Shown: positions 1 to 7,463, counted from the stretch's first letter. The stretch is DNA of 12,627 nucleotides from Candidatus Sediminicultor tertius (GCA_003527405.1 DPXH01000172.1:1-12627), one strand, 5' to 3'. Notes: generated by a model from the sequence alone, not told the origin. Translations and numbers: made by a program.

Positions 1-166
1 AGAAAAGTGCGGAAGTCGGGAATATAATACCACTATTATATATATACAACATTACTTGAAAAAAACCTTTTTTTCAAGAAAATAATTTTGAGGGGTTTTT
101 GATGGAGAATTTAATTGGAATAGATAAGAAAAGGAAACAATTATGAGATGGATTTATCTTTTGTTT
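1..166. other. AT-rich spacer downstream of the dehydratase-like gene
   Basis: No gene is supported here. The stretch holds an AT-only palindrome (55-78) and the 12-mer TATAATACCACT (23-34), which recurs at 4587-4598 on the other side of the activase/dehydratase pair. A plus-strand ATG at 101 opens only 14 codons after a GAGGGG; it is too short, with no recognisable product, to call a gene. Confidence 0.5.
55..78 (-). terminator. Perfect AT-rich palindrome, possible terminator of the activase/dehydratase pair
   Basis: CTTGAAAAAAA (55-65) and TTTTTTTCAAG (68-78) are perfect 11-base complements around a 2-base centre, about 90 bases past the stop of the last gene. Read on the minus strand the 3' arm contains a run of seven T. 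The stem has only two G-C pairs, so it is far weaker than a usual intrinsic terminator. It might act in both directions or be only a palindromic repeat. Confidence 0.3.
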
Positions 167-2491
167 TTAATGAGATTTTGTGTATTTTTTAATCTCATAT
201 CTATCTTTTACTTGGGCAACGAAGGTATCAATTCTCATTTCTCTTGTACTATCCTGAAAACCATCATACTCTATTGACACAAAGGGAATGTTATTATTAT
301 CTTTTCTGAATTTAGGGATAAAACCGGCTACAGTCAATCCTGGCATGCAGTTAAATGGAATGACACTGATAATGCCATTCAACCCCCTTTTTACATAATC
401 TACTGCCTTTCCCATGCTTACTATAGCCTCCCCCCCAATATAACGTCTAATATATTTCTCACCATTTGAAACTATTTCTTTCGGAGGTATATCATCAAAG
501 CCTTGCATATATGGCAAGGTTGCCTTAAACAATTTGTGCTCATAACCAATCATAACTCTATATAATATTGATTTCAAAAACCATTCCCTTAAATCCTCTT
601 TTTTTCTGTTTAATCTGAATTTTTCTCTGGCAAAAATAGAACCAAGATGATAAGAATAAATCAGATATTCTGTTGCTGGAGCTAACCAAACCTCTACTCC
701 CTTTTCTTCAAGGTTTCTTATAATTCTTTGGTTAGCTGGCTCATGAAGTCTTACAAAAAACTCACCAACTATGCCTATTTTGGGTTTTTCTTCATCAGTT
801 TTTTTGACTTGAGAAAATTCCTCTTGAGCTTTTTTTAATATTTCCTCAATAGGAGATAATTTCCCATTAAATAAATTAGAAAAAAATGCCTTACCAATGC
901 TTAAATAGGTTTTCATTTTTCCAAGATTAGTTTTTGGATCTGCTAAGTAATCAAGAAGCCTTTTCATATATTTTTTATAAATCTGATCTGAGGTCCCTTT
1001 ATTATCCTCATAGGGTCTGGTGTGCATTCTCATTTTTTCAAGCTGGTCAACTGCAGTAATACCAGACCAGGCCTTGATTAGTAAGAGTATACCAAGATTG
1101 AACTCACTTCCTAGTTCACCCCCTGTTATTATATCAACATCTATTCCTTTTTTCTGAAATAAAAGTGATTCTAAACTTGCATACTGCCCCAGTCTACATG
1201 GGCCACAATCAGTTGTTGCTTGAAAAAAGGCAAACTTTTCCTGGTCAAACCCTGGTTTTTGCATAAAATTAAGCATAGCCTCTGTAGTATGTAGATAAGG
1301 GGTACATACTAAGCCACATGTACAGCTTCTTGCTCTTTCCATGGTTTCATCAGGGCTTACCTCTAAAACCCTTGATTGAATTCCATAGGCATTTAAAACA
1401 GCAGATAATGCATAATTATGTTTTGACATTGGAGGAAGAACAAGAATTTTTTTGTCTTTAATCTTATCAAGACCCTTTAGTTTGACGCTAAAAACCTTGC
1501 TGGTCTGCTTTGCATCTATCCCTAAGTAAGATTTAACTGTATTAAAAAATGCCTGCAATCTAGTATCAATTCCAGCATCTCCAGTATGTTCATCCATTTC
1601 AACTGTTAAAAATGGCTTTTGTGTTCTGCATCTCATTTGCTGGTTTATCTGGGTATCAGGACCACAGGCAAAATAAGTTATATCAATTCCAAACAGGTTT
1701 TTGTTTTTATTTAATAATTCTATTGTAGCCAGCTTCTTTTGACCCTGTATCCAGTACATTTTTGGCATTTGTGTAGATATATCTATTGAACCTATGGGAG
1801 CAAGTTCAAGAGGTATTGCCAGATAACCAGCATCTAAAATTTTATTGACAATATCATTATTGACATTTGCATCATAAGATGTGTATGGTCTTGCCATAAC
1901 CAAAAAAGTTGGTTCGTTTTTTTTACATTTCTCTTGAATAGAATCAAAAACTTCTTTTGTTTTTTCCTCAATTTTTTTATCAAACCTTTTTTTGTTTACT
2001 AACCCCTCTTGAAGTGCAGCCCTAACATTTTTTGTGCTATAACCCATCTTTGCTACAGCTTTCTTCATCTGATCCTCAATATGATTTAATCCCCAGTCAA
2101 AAAATAGTGAAGGAGAAATAAACTTTTCCGAGTTAAGACCTTCTTCAGTGAGCTTTGGTGCAGATTTCATAAGATCTGGTGTAGATTGTGTCCACGGACA
2201 TGTAACAGAATATTTATAGCTGCCAGTCGGTTCTCCTGTATTGGCAATATGGGGAATAAAAATAAAATCATCTTTTTTTAGTTTTTTTAGAAGATTGTCA
2301 ACATGACCATAGGCAACCTTTGTTGGAAAACAATATTCTGCTGGTACTATCTCTAGTCCACGATTTATTATCTTCCTATTGGTTTCATCTGAAATAATAG
2401 TTTTTATTCCTAAATACTTAAAAAAAGGAACAAATAAGGGCGAGAAATCATTAAATAATAAACCCCTTGGAATTCCAACTTTCATTTGCAT
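167..2491 (-). CDS. Large DUF2229 / 2-hydroxyacyl-CoA dehydratase-like iron-sulfur protein (COG3580/COG3581 type)
   Basis: A 774-residue cytoplasmic protein of the family annotated as acyl-CoA dehydratase activase-related, whose substrate is not established. The N-terminus (MKVGIPRG, AEYCFPTKVAYGHV around Cys54) is typical of DUF2229. Near 265-315 there is FACGPDT (Cys276) followed by KPFLTVEMDEHTGDAGIDTR, also typical. A middle segment has Cys390, Cys392 and Cys396, then TDCGPCRLGQY (Cys429, Cys432). The C-terminus repeats the pattern with PFNCMPG (Cys715) and a second 'EYD...TR...IDTF' segment near 741-757, which suggests an internal duplication. These Cys are plausible Fe-S ligands, which is inference. 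GGAGG (2496-2500) lies 4 bases before the ATG at 2491 and 10 before an in-frame ATG at 2485. The second ATG forms ATGA with the upstream stop and gives the usual MKVGIPRG start, so either may be used. In many anaerobes this region is fused to the activase; here it is a separate, translationally coupled gene. Confidence 0.82.
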   Translation of the reverse strand: MQMKVGIPRGLLFNDFSPLFVPFFKYLGIKTIISDETNRKIINRGLEIVPAEYCFPTKVAYGHVDNLLKKLKKDDFIFIPHIANTGEPTGSYKYSVTCPWTQSTPDLMKSAPKLTEEGLNSEKFISPSLFFDWGLNHIEDQMKKAVAKMGYSTKNVRAALQEGLVNKKRFDKKIEEKTKEVFDSIQEKCKKNEPTFLVMARPYTSYDANVNNDIVNKILDAGYLAIPLELAPIGSIDISTQMPKMYWIQGQKKLATIELLNKNKNLFGIDITYFACGPDTQINQQMRCRTQKPFLTVEMDEHTGDAGIDTRLQAFFNTVKSYLGIDAKQTSKVFSVKLKGLDKIKDKKILVLPPMSKHNYALSAVLNAYGIQSRVLEVSPDETMERARSCTCGLVCTPYLHTTEAMLNFMQKPGFDQEKFAFFQATTDCGPCRLGQYASLESLLFQKKGIDVDIITGGELGSEFNLGILLLIKAWSGITAVDQLEKMRMHTRPYEDNKGTSDQIYKKYMKRLLDYLADPKTNLGKMKTYLSIGKAFFSNLFNGKLSPIEEILKKAQEEFSQVKKTDEEKPKIGIVGEFFVRLHEPANQRIIRNLEEKGVEVWLAPATEYLIYSYHLGSIFAREKFRLNRKKEDLREWFLKSILYRVMIGYEHKLFKATLPYMQGFDDIPPKEIVSNGEKYIRRYIGGEAIVSMGKAVDYVKRGLNGIISVIPFNCMPGLTVAGFIPKFRKDNNNIPFVSIEYDGFQDSTREMRIDTFVAQVKDRYEIKKYTKSH

Positions 2492-4509
2492 GCATCCTCC
2501 ATTATTTTTTGCCTTTCTTTAAATAAATTGGGTGGCTTTATTTTTTTCTCATCTTGTTTTGCACTATATCTCTGGCATCTGTCTCCTATATAAAACTCTT
2601 CATCTCCGATTTTAGCCTTTGTTATGTTACAGTCATTTCCACACCCTTTATTTATACATTCATAAGGTCCTACACTGTATTTTAGATTTGATATTTTTTT
2701 AAATTCCCTAAAATCACCTAAATTAGAGGTGTCATATGCATATTTTGCTGCACCTATTGCTCCGGTTATATGCGGCCAGGGAGGTACAACTATCCCTCTT
2801 CCAAGAACAGTTTCAAGAGCAGCAACCTGTCCAAGATTAAATGCGGTTGCACCCTGAAAAACAACCTTTTCTTTTATTTCACTGCCGCTAACTACCTTTG
2901 CTAAATAGTTTCTTGCAGTTGCTAATGTAAGGGCAGCACATAAATCCTCTAAAGATACATTATTTTGCTCGTATTTTATTATTGATTGCTCTGATAAAAC
3001 CGCACAAGTGCTATCTATATCAGGGGGATTTTTTGCTCTTAATGCAATATCTCCAAAATCCTCTATTTGAATGCCTCTGCGCATAGCATATTTTTCAAGC
3101 AATGCCCCGGTCCCAGCAGCACAGGCATTATTCATTGCAAAATCAACAACCACGCCCTGATCGATATTAATAAATTTTGAATCTTGACCGCCAAACTCAA
3201 TAATACTAAACTCTTTTTGAGGATAGACTGTTATTATACCTGCAGCCTGTGCAGTGATTTCATCAACAATATGTTCTTTAGAAGCCCCAACTATAAAACC
3301 GGTAAGCTGCCTTCCGCTCCCGGTTGTTCCCGCAACAACTTTTTCAATTTTATAGCCCCTTTCTATAACCTGATTATTTACTTTGTTTATCACATCTATT
3401 GCAGCCCCGACAGGGTCTATCTCTGTTCTCCTGTAGTGATAAGCAAGCAATCTAAACTTACCATTAATTTTTGCTATTAATGCAGCCTTTGTACTAACAG
3501 AGCCTATGTCAATTCCTAAGCCGGCTAAAGGAATATCTGCACCATAAGGCCAATCTTCTTTCGGTTTCATAATTTTAGATTTTTTAAGGATTAGGGGACC
3601 CTGTGATTCATAATTAAAGGGTTTAGTCAATTTTTGCCCTAATTTTTTTATTATATTTTTCAAATAAACCCGTTGGCCATAGATTGCTGCACCAATTGCA
3701 CCTATATGTAATCTTTGTTTTGGAATAATCACTCTTTCAAAAGAGATTTTGCAAAAATCCATTAGATGCTTTACAAAGGCTTTACTAAGTGAGAGACCAC
3801 CAATAAGAAAAATCTTACCTTCAGGTATAATTCCGTTTGAGAGAATGGTCTTAAAACTATCAGCAGAGGCTCTATAAAGCGAAGCAGCTAATACCTCTTT
3901 TGGTGTTCCCTTTTGTTGCTGGTGCACAACATCAGATTCACGAAAAACACCACATTTTGCAGAGAGCTTTATAGTTTTTTCAGTTTGATTAGCAACTTTA
4001 GATAGTTCCTCTATTGAACCGTATTCAAATCTTTTAGCCATATGCTCTAGCAATAAACCTGAACCAGCACCACATTTATCCTGTAAACAATTGTGTTCTA
4101 AAATTAATCTTCCACTATTTTTATCTTTTACAAATTCATAATATCTCTGATTTGAAGCCCCAATATCAATTACTGCAAAATCTCCATCTTCTTTAATGTC
4201 TAAATCAAGAAAGGCAATGCCTCCTTTAATTGTAATTGATTCACTTATTATTTGTTTTTCATTTAGAACATCTGATAAAGAAATTGAATTGACCCCGGTT
4301 ACACCAAGATAAGCTTCATTACTGTGTTTTGTTGTAATTTCATCTAATGCTTCCTTTAAAGCATAAATTGGTTTTCCATCTATTTTTTTTAGATAAGAAG
4401 TTATATTTTTTCCATCTATCACAACTGCTTTAAGATTATCAGAACCAATATCTATCCCAATTCTATTAATATTAAAAGGGAATTTGAATTTAGAAATAAC
4501 TTTTTTCAA
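2482..4509 (-). CDS. Tandem ASKHA-ATPase activase of 2-hydroxyacyl-CoA dehydratase type (BadF/BadG/BcrA/BcrD family)
   Basis: A 675-residue protein with two copies of the activator domain (HgdC-like) that normally forms a homodimer, holds one [4Fe-4S] cluster between its subunits and drives ATP-dependent low-potential electron transfer. Domain 1 (about 15-280) shows GIDIGSDNLKAVVIDG, KCGAGSG (Cys146) and KCGVFRESDVV (Cys186). Domain 2 (about 330-595) shows GIDIGSVSTKAALI, FGGQDSKF, ACAAGTG (Cys463), TCAVLSEQSII (Cys502) and GAIGAAKYA. The Cys spacings are 40 and 39, so both domains keep both cluster ligands. A C-terminal group Cys618-x4-Cys623-x3-Cys627-x17-Cys645 may bind a further metal centre. 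The start is a TTG at 4509 with only a distant AAGGA (4527-4531). The frame stays open a little further upstream without a better start, so the first residues are uncertain. It overlaps the dehydratase-like gene downstream. The substrate protein is probably that neighbour; the reaction is unknown. Confidence 0.85.
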   Translation of the reverse strand: MKKVISKFKFPFNINRIGIDIGSDNLKAVVIDGKNITSYLKKIDGKPIYALKEALDEITTKHSNEAYLGVTGVNSISLSDVLNEKQIISESITIKGGIAFLDLDIKEDGDFAVIDIGASNQRYYEFVKDKNSGRLILEHNCLQDKCGAGSGLLLEHMAKRFEYGSIEELSKVANQTEKTIKLSAKCGVFRESDVVHQQQKGTPKEVLAASLYRASADSFKTILSNGIIPEGKIFLIGGLSLSKAFVKHLMDFCKISFERVIIPKQRLHIGAIGAAIYGQRVYLKNIIKKLGQKLTKPFNYESQGPLILKKSKIMKPKEDWPYGADIPLAGLGIDIGSVSTKAALIAKINGKFRLLAYHYRRTEIDPVGAAIDVINKVNNQVIERGYKIEKVVAGTTGSGRQLTGFIVGASKEHIVDEITAQAAGIITVYPQKEFSIIEFGGQDSKFINIDQGVVVDFAMNNACAAGTGALLEKYAMRRGIQIEDFGDIALRAKNPPDIDSTCAVLSEQSIIKYEQNNVSLEDLCAALTLATARNYLAKVVSGSEIKEKVVFQGATAFNLGQVAALETVLGRGIVVPPWPHITGAIGAAKYAYDTSNLGDFREFKKISNLKYSVGPYECINKGCGNDCNITKAKIGDEEFYIGDRCQRYSAKQDEKKIKPPNLFKERQKIMEDACK
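2496..2500 (-). promoter_or_regulatory. Shine-Dalgarno GGAGG inside the 3' end of the activase gene
   Basis: GGAGG on the minus strand lies in the last codons of the activase and just before the start of the dehydratase-like gene, and supports coupled translation of the pair. Its spacing is 4 bases to the ATG at 2491 and 10 bases to the ATG at 2485 that makes the ATGA overlap. Confidence 0.6.
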
Positions 4510-4812
4510 AATATTTTTCTTAAATTTCCTTTCTAAAATATTTTTAGAGAATTTTTAAATTTTAAAAAATCGATGCGGTTAGTTCTTATAATACCACTTT
4601 TCATATTCCCTTTCGATTTTATTAATCGCTTTGCTCGGTGTAGTATAATGCAAGCCGATCAATTATTCTTGCATTATTATATACTACATAAATAAAAAAA
4701 TCCTTCTTTTTTTTTGAAAAAATAATATAAAGTTGCTTGATAGCTTTAGCGTATAGGTTAGGGATATATGGAAGAATTGAATAGATATAGAAATAAAATA
4801 AAAAAGGGTAAG
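4510..4812. other. Spacer between miaA and the activase gene
   Basis: No gene is supported. It is very AT-rich and holds an imperfect inverted repeat (4639-4688), the 12-mer TATAATACCACT (4587-4598, also at 23-34) and the 12-mer TTTAGCGTATAG (4745-4756, also inside a heptamer array at 9676-9687). A promoter for the activase pair should lie here. TATTAT and TATACT hexamers occur on the minus strand, but I could not pair either with a convincing -35 box. Confidence 0.5.
4639..4688. repeat. Imperfect inverted repeat upstream of the activase operon
   Basis: TGTAGTAT (4639-4646) plus AATGCAAG (4647-4654) is matched by CTTGCATT (4668-4675) and ATACTACA (4681-4688). Both 8-base half-arms are perfect complements. 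The right arm carries five extra bases (ATTAT, 4676-4680) and the loop is 13 bases. Its position about 130 bases upstream of the activase start would suit an operator, a 5' leader structure or a degenerate mobile palindrome. The sequence does not decide between these. Confidence 0.6.
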
Positions 4813-5781
4813 CTATTTGGTATTAGGGGTTTGATGAATCAAGCCCCTACAATTATTTATTATTTTCGATAGTACTTTTTCTTCATCACATTCATCTAAA
4901 TCTATCCACTCAATATTTTCTATTTTGTTTTTAAACCAGGTCATCTGTCTTTTGGCATAATGCCGGGTCTCTATCTTTATTAAATCGATAGCCTCTTCTT
5001 TGCTGTATACTCCATTAAGATGCTTGTTTATTTGTTTATAGCCCAGACCCTGCATTGAATTTAAATTTTCTTTATAGCCTCTTTCTCGTAACATTCTAAC
5101 CTCTTCTATAAATCCGCCTTTAATCATTTTATCAACTCTCATATTTATTCTTTGATATAGATTCTCTCTATCTCTTTTAAATCCTATAATTTGATAATTA
5201 AATTTTGCACTGCTAACAGAGGATTTTTTCTGTAAATAAGAGATGGGTTTACCGGTAGATTTATAAACTTCTAAAGCTCTGATTATTCTTCGTAAATCAT
5301 TAGGTTTAATTCTGGAAGCAGAAATCGGGTCTATTTCGAATAATTTATCATATAAATATTTTTTACCGTGTATTTTTGCCTCTTCTTCCAAAGTTTTTCT
5401 ATATTCGATATCCCTGGCAGGCCCCTCAAAAAGCGGATTAATTATTGAGGAAATGTAGAGTCCGGAACCTCCTGCTAATATCGGTATTTTACCTCTTTCA
5501 AAAACATCTGATATTGCATCGGCAGCTAATTTGCTGTATTGTGTTACATCAAAATTCTCTGAGGGGGCAACAATATCTATCATATGATGTTTTATGGCCT
5601 TTAATGTGCTTTTATCAGGTTTAGCAGTCCCAATGTCCATATATTTATATATTTGCATTGAATCAGCAGAAATTATTTCTATATCAGGGATTTTTTGAGC
5701 TATTTTTATGGAAATATCTGTTTTGCCTACACCGGTGGGGCCTAATAAAATTAATAAATTATTGTCTTTATTATTAATCAT
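4813..5781 (-). CDS. miaA: tRNA dimethylallyltransferase MiaA
   Basis: MiaA transfers a dimethylallyl group to N6 of A37 in tRNAs reading UNN codons, giving the i6A on which MiaB acts. The 322-residue protein has the P-loop GPTGVGKT (14-21), then ISADSMQIY with the conserved Asp40, GTAKP, HHMIDI and GGSGLYI (104-110), all standard for the family; length is also typical (about 300-320). The ATG at 5781 overlaps the miaB stop as ATGA (5778-5781), so translation is probably coupled. The last ten residues (GLIHQTPNTK) are odd: they are encoded by a palindromic repeat (4825-4848) and look like a tail added by a repeat that replaced the original 3' end. Confidence 0.96.
   Translation of the reverse strand: MINNKDNNLLILLGPTGVGKTDISIKIAQKIPDIEIISADSMQIYKYMDIGTAKPDKSTLKAIKHHMIDIVAPSENFDVTQYSKLAADAISDVFERGKIPILAGGSGLYISSIINPLFEGPARDIEYRKTLEEEAKIHGKKYLYDKLFEIDPISASRIKPNDLRRIIRALEVYKSTGKPISYLQKKSSVSSAKFNYQIIGFKRDRENLYQRINMRVDKMIKGGFIEEVRMLRERGYKENLNSMQGLGYKQINKHLNGVYSKEEAIDLIKIETRHYAKRQMTWFKNKIENIEWIDLDECDEEKVLSKIINNCRGLIHQTPNTK
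4825..4848. repeat. Palindromic repeat forming the 3' end of miaA
   Basis: AGGGG-T-TTGAT (4825-4835) pairs with ATCAA-G-CCCCT (4838-4848) around a 2-base centre, with one T-G wobble. It lies inside the miaA reading frame, 9 bases before the stop codon. It resembles short GTAGGGGC-type dispersed palindromes that I recall from other bacterial genomes. On the minus strand no immediate T run follows, so it is not a classical terminator. Confidence 0.65.
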
Positions 5782-7103
5782 TTGATTAGTTCTCCGTATA
5801 AAGTCCAGGGACTTGACTTTATAATTTTAACCTTAACTAATTGCCCTAACAGATTTTGTTTGCCGGTGAACACCACGGTTTTATTGTTCCCTGTTCTTCC
5901 GGAAAATTGATTTTCAATATGCTTTTTAGACTTCTTATCCACCAGTACCTCGAGTATCTTCCCTTCCAGTTTTTTATTAATTTTAGTTGATATTTCCTTT
6001 TGTAAATCGATAAGTTTCCATAACCTTTCTTTTTTGACCCCCAAAGGAACCTTCTCGGGTAACAGTGAAGCAATCGCATTTTCTCTATTAGAATAAATAA
6101 AAGTGTATGCTTCGTCAAATTCTATTTTTTTAAAAGCATCCAAAGTGTCCATGAAGTCTTCTTCGGTTTCTCCGGGAAACCCTACCATCACATCTGTGGT
6201 AATTGCAATATTCTCTATATTATTTCGAATTTCTTTAATGATATTCATATAATAATCAATATCATATTTTCTATTCATCATATTAAGTATTTTGCTTGAG
6301 CCGGATTGAATGGGTAAATGGATATGATTGCAGACTTTATGGCAGTTTTTTATTGTTTTTATCAAATCGAAAGAAAAATCCTTAGGATGAGAAGTGGTAA
6401 ACCTTATTCTTTCTATACCGTTAATATCATTTAATAATTCTAATAATTTAGAAAAAGTTACAGATTGAGAAAGGTCATTACCGTAAGAGTTGACGTTCTG
6501 GCCTAATAAAAATATTTCCTTATATTTATTTTGGGCTAAACTATTTACTTCTGATAATATTTCAGAAACTCCCCTGCTCTGCTCGGGTCCCCTGGTGTAG
6601 GGGACAACACAGTAAGAGCAATAATTATTACAACCCCTCATTATTTGAATCCAGGCAGATATTTTACTTTCTCTTTTAATAGGAAGGTGTTTCAAGCTAA
6701 ATTTAAGAGCATCTCCGCAAGAAATATATTTTGTATCACTATATTTTACAGTATTGATAATTTTTTCTAAATTATTTACTTGGGATGGGTTAAATATAAA
6801 ATCAACATGAGGGGCTCTTTCAAATATATTTTCTTTTTCCTTTTGCGCCATACAACCACATATACCTAAAAGCACATCCGGCTTAGATTCTTTTATTTTC
6901 TTTATCTTCCCGATTAAGCTGTATATTTTTTGCTCGACTTTTGCTCTGACACAGCAGGTATTTAATAAAATTAAATTAGATTTAAGTATATCTTCTGTGG
7001 TCGAATAACCTAATTGCTCTAATTGCCCAACAATATATTCTGAATCATTTACGTTCATCTGGCATCCGAAGGTTCGGATATATAATTTTTGTCTATAGGT
7101 CAT
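5778..7103 (-). CDS. miaB: tRNA-2-methylthio-N6-dimethylallyladenosine synthase MiaB
   Basis: A radical-SAM methylthiotransferase that converts i6A37 to ms2i6A37 in tRNA and carries two [4Fe-4S] clusters. The 441-residue protein shows the N-terminal UPF0004 domain with the three auxiliary-cluster cysteines Cys14 (TFGCQMN), Cys50 (NTCCV) and Cys84 (ICGCMAQ). The radical-SAM motif RGCNNYCSYC (Cys158, Cys162, Cys165; CX3CX2C) follows, then QSGS and VGFPGET segments, and a C-terminal TRAM domain from about residue 378. Length and order match MiaB rather than the longer MtaB or RimO. The ATG at 7103 is preceded by GAGG (7114-7117). It is followed directly by miaA with a 4-base overlap, so both enzymes of one pathway are co-expressed. 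Confidence 0.97.
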   Translation of the reverse strand: MTYRQKLYIRTFGCQMNVNDSEYIVGQLEQLGYSTTEDILKSNLILLNTCCVRAKVEQKIYSLIGKIKKIKESKPDVLLGICGCMAQKEKENIFERAPHVDFIFNPSQVNNLEKIINTVKYSDTKYISCGDALKFSLKHLPIKRESKISAWIQIMRGCNNYCSYCVVPYTRGPEQSRGVSEILSEVNSLAQNKYKEIFLLGQNVNSYGNDLSQSVTFSKLLELLNDINGIERIRFTTSHPKDFSFDLIKTIKNCHKVCNHIHLPIQSGSSKILNMMNRKYDIDYYMNIIKEIRNNIENIAITTDVMVGFPGETEEDFMDTLDAFKKIEFDEAYTFIYSNRENAIASLLPEKVPLGVKKERLWKLIDLQKEISTKINKKLEGKILEVLVDKKSKKHIENQFSGRTGNNKTVVFTGKQNLLGQLVKVKIIKSSPWTLYGELIK

Positions 7104-7113
7104 TATCTATCTT

Positions 7114-7135
7114 CCTCAAAATAAATGAATTTGAG
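7114..7135 (-). promoter_or_regulatory. Hairpin covering the miaB ribosome binding site
   Basis: The GAGG Shine-Dalgarno (7114-7117 on the minus strand) lies in the 3' arm of a 6-base stem, CTCAAA (7115-7120) with TTTGAG (7130-7135), loop 9 bases. It could reduce access to the site. The stem is weak (two G-C pairs) and no known leader class is recognised. Confidence 0.3.
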
Positions 7136-7139
7136 TTAC

Positions 7140-7180
7140 AAAAAAAATAAATTGCAGATTTTTGCTGTTCTTTCTGCAAT
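7140..7180 (-). terminator. Terminator-like hairpin upstream of miaB
   Basis: On the minus strand ATTGCAGA and TCTGCAAT (7173-7180 and 7151-7158) form an 8-base stem with a 14-base loop, followed by TTA and then eight T (7140-7147). It ends only about 37 bases before the miaB ATG. It would stop transcripts coming from rny or, if the miaB promoter lies upstream of it, serve as an attenuator. No antiterminator structure was identified. Confidence 0.5.
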
Positions 7181-7237
7181 TATTAAAAATTAATAATGTT
7201 ATTTTTCTAAAAAATATCTTCTTTTATTCTCTCCTGG

Positions 7238-7285
7238 ATTCCCGCTCCCCGATCAGGTCGAGGACAAGTTTCGCGGGAATGACAG
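7238..7285. repeat. ATTCCCGC...GCGGGAAT palindromic repeat with ATGACAG tail
   Basis: ATTCCCGC (7238-7245) and GCGGGAAT (7273-7280) are perfect 8-base inverted arms around a 27-base centre that itself contains CCCCGA (7247-7252) and TCGAGG (7258-7263). The unit ends in GACAG. In form it resembles dRS3-type ATTCCC-N-GGGAAT elements known in Neisseria and similar dispersed repeats in other bacteria. The 13-mer GCGGGAATGACAG recurs at 7370-7382. Confidence 0.65.
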
Positions 7286-7352
7286 AAGGAGGGGCAAACT
7301 CTGTCGGTAATTTATTTTTTGTCTTTTACTCCTGTATTCTCACTGTAGTTTA

Positions 7353-7382
7353 CCCTCACGAAAATGAGGGCGGGAATGACAG
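7353..7382. repeat. Second GCGGGAATGACAG unit, with CCCTCA/TGAGGG hairpin
   Basis: CCCTCA (7353-7358) pairs with TGAGGG (7365-7370) around CGAAAA, and runs directly into GCGGGAATGACAG (7370-7382), the same 13-mer that ends the unit at 7238-7285. It seems to be a variant copy in which the inner hairpin sits against the tail. Confidence 0.55.
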
Positions 7383-7463
7383 CAGAGGAAGGGTACAATT
7401 CATTTTACCTCTACAACGGATATAGGAATGACAGAGACAATTTTGTATTACATCATACCTGAT

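Noticed and set aside
101..145. Plus-strand 14-codon open frame with an upstream GAGGGG
   Set aside because: Too short, with no conserved feature and no downstream gene in the window that it could lead.
3184..3480. Plus-strand open frame opposite the activase gene
   Set aside because: It lies wholly inside a well-supported gene with conserved motifs and has no recognisable domain.
5846..6118. Minus-strand open frame overlapping the 3' half of miaB
   Set aside because: Out-of-frame shadow of the MiaB C-terminal and TRAM-domain region.
7162..7425. Plus-strand open frame of 87 codons in the rny-miaB spacer
   Set aside because: It runs through the ATTCCCGC...GGGAATGACAG repeats and its translation is that of the repeat units (such as SRSPIRSRTSFAGMTE). 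It has no family resemblance and lies opposite the general gene direction.
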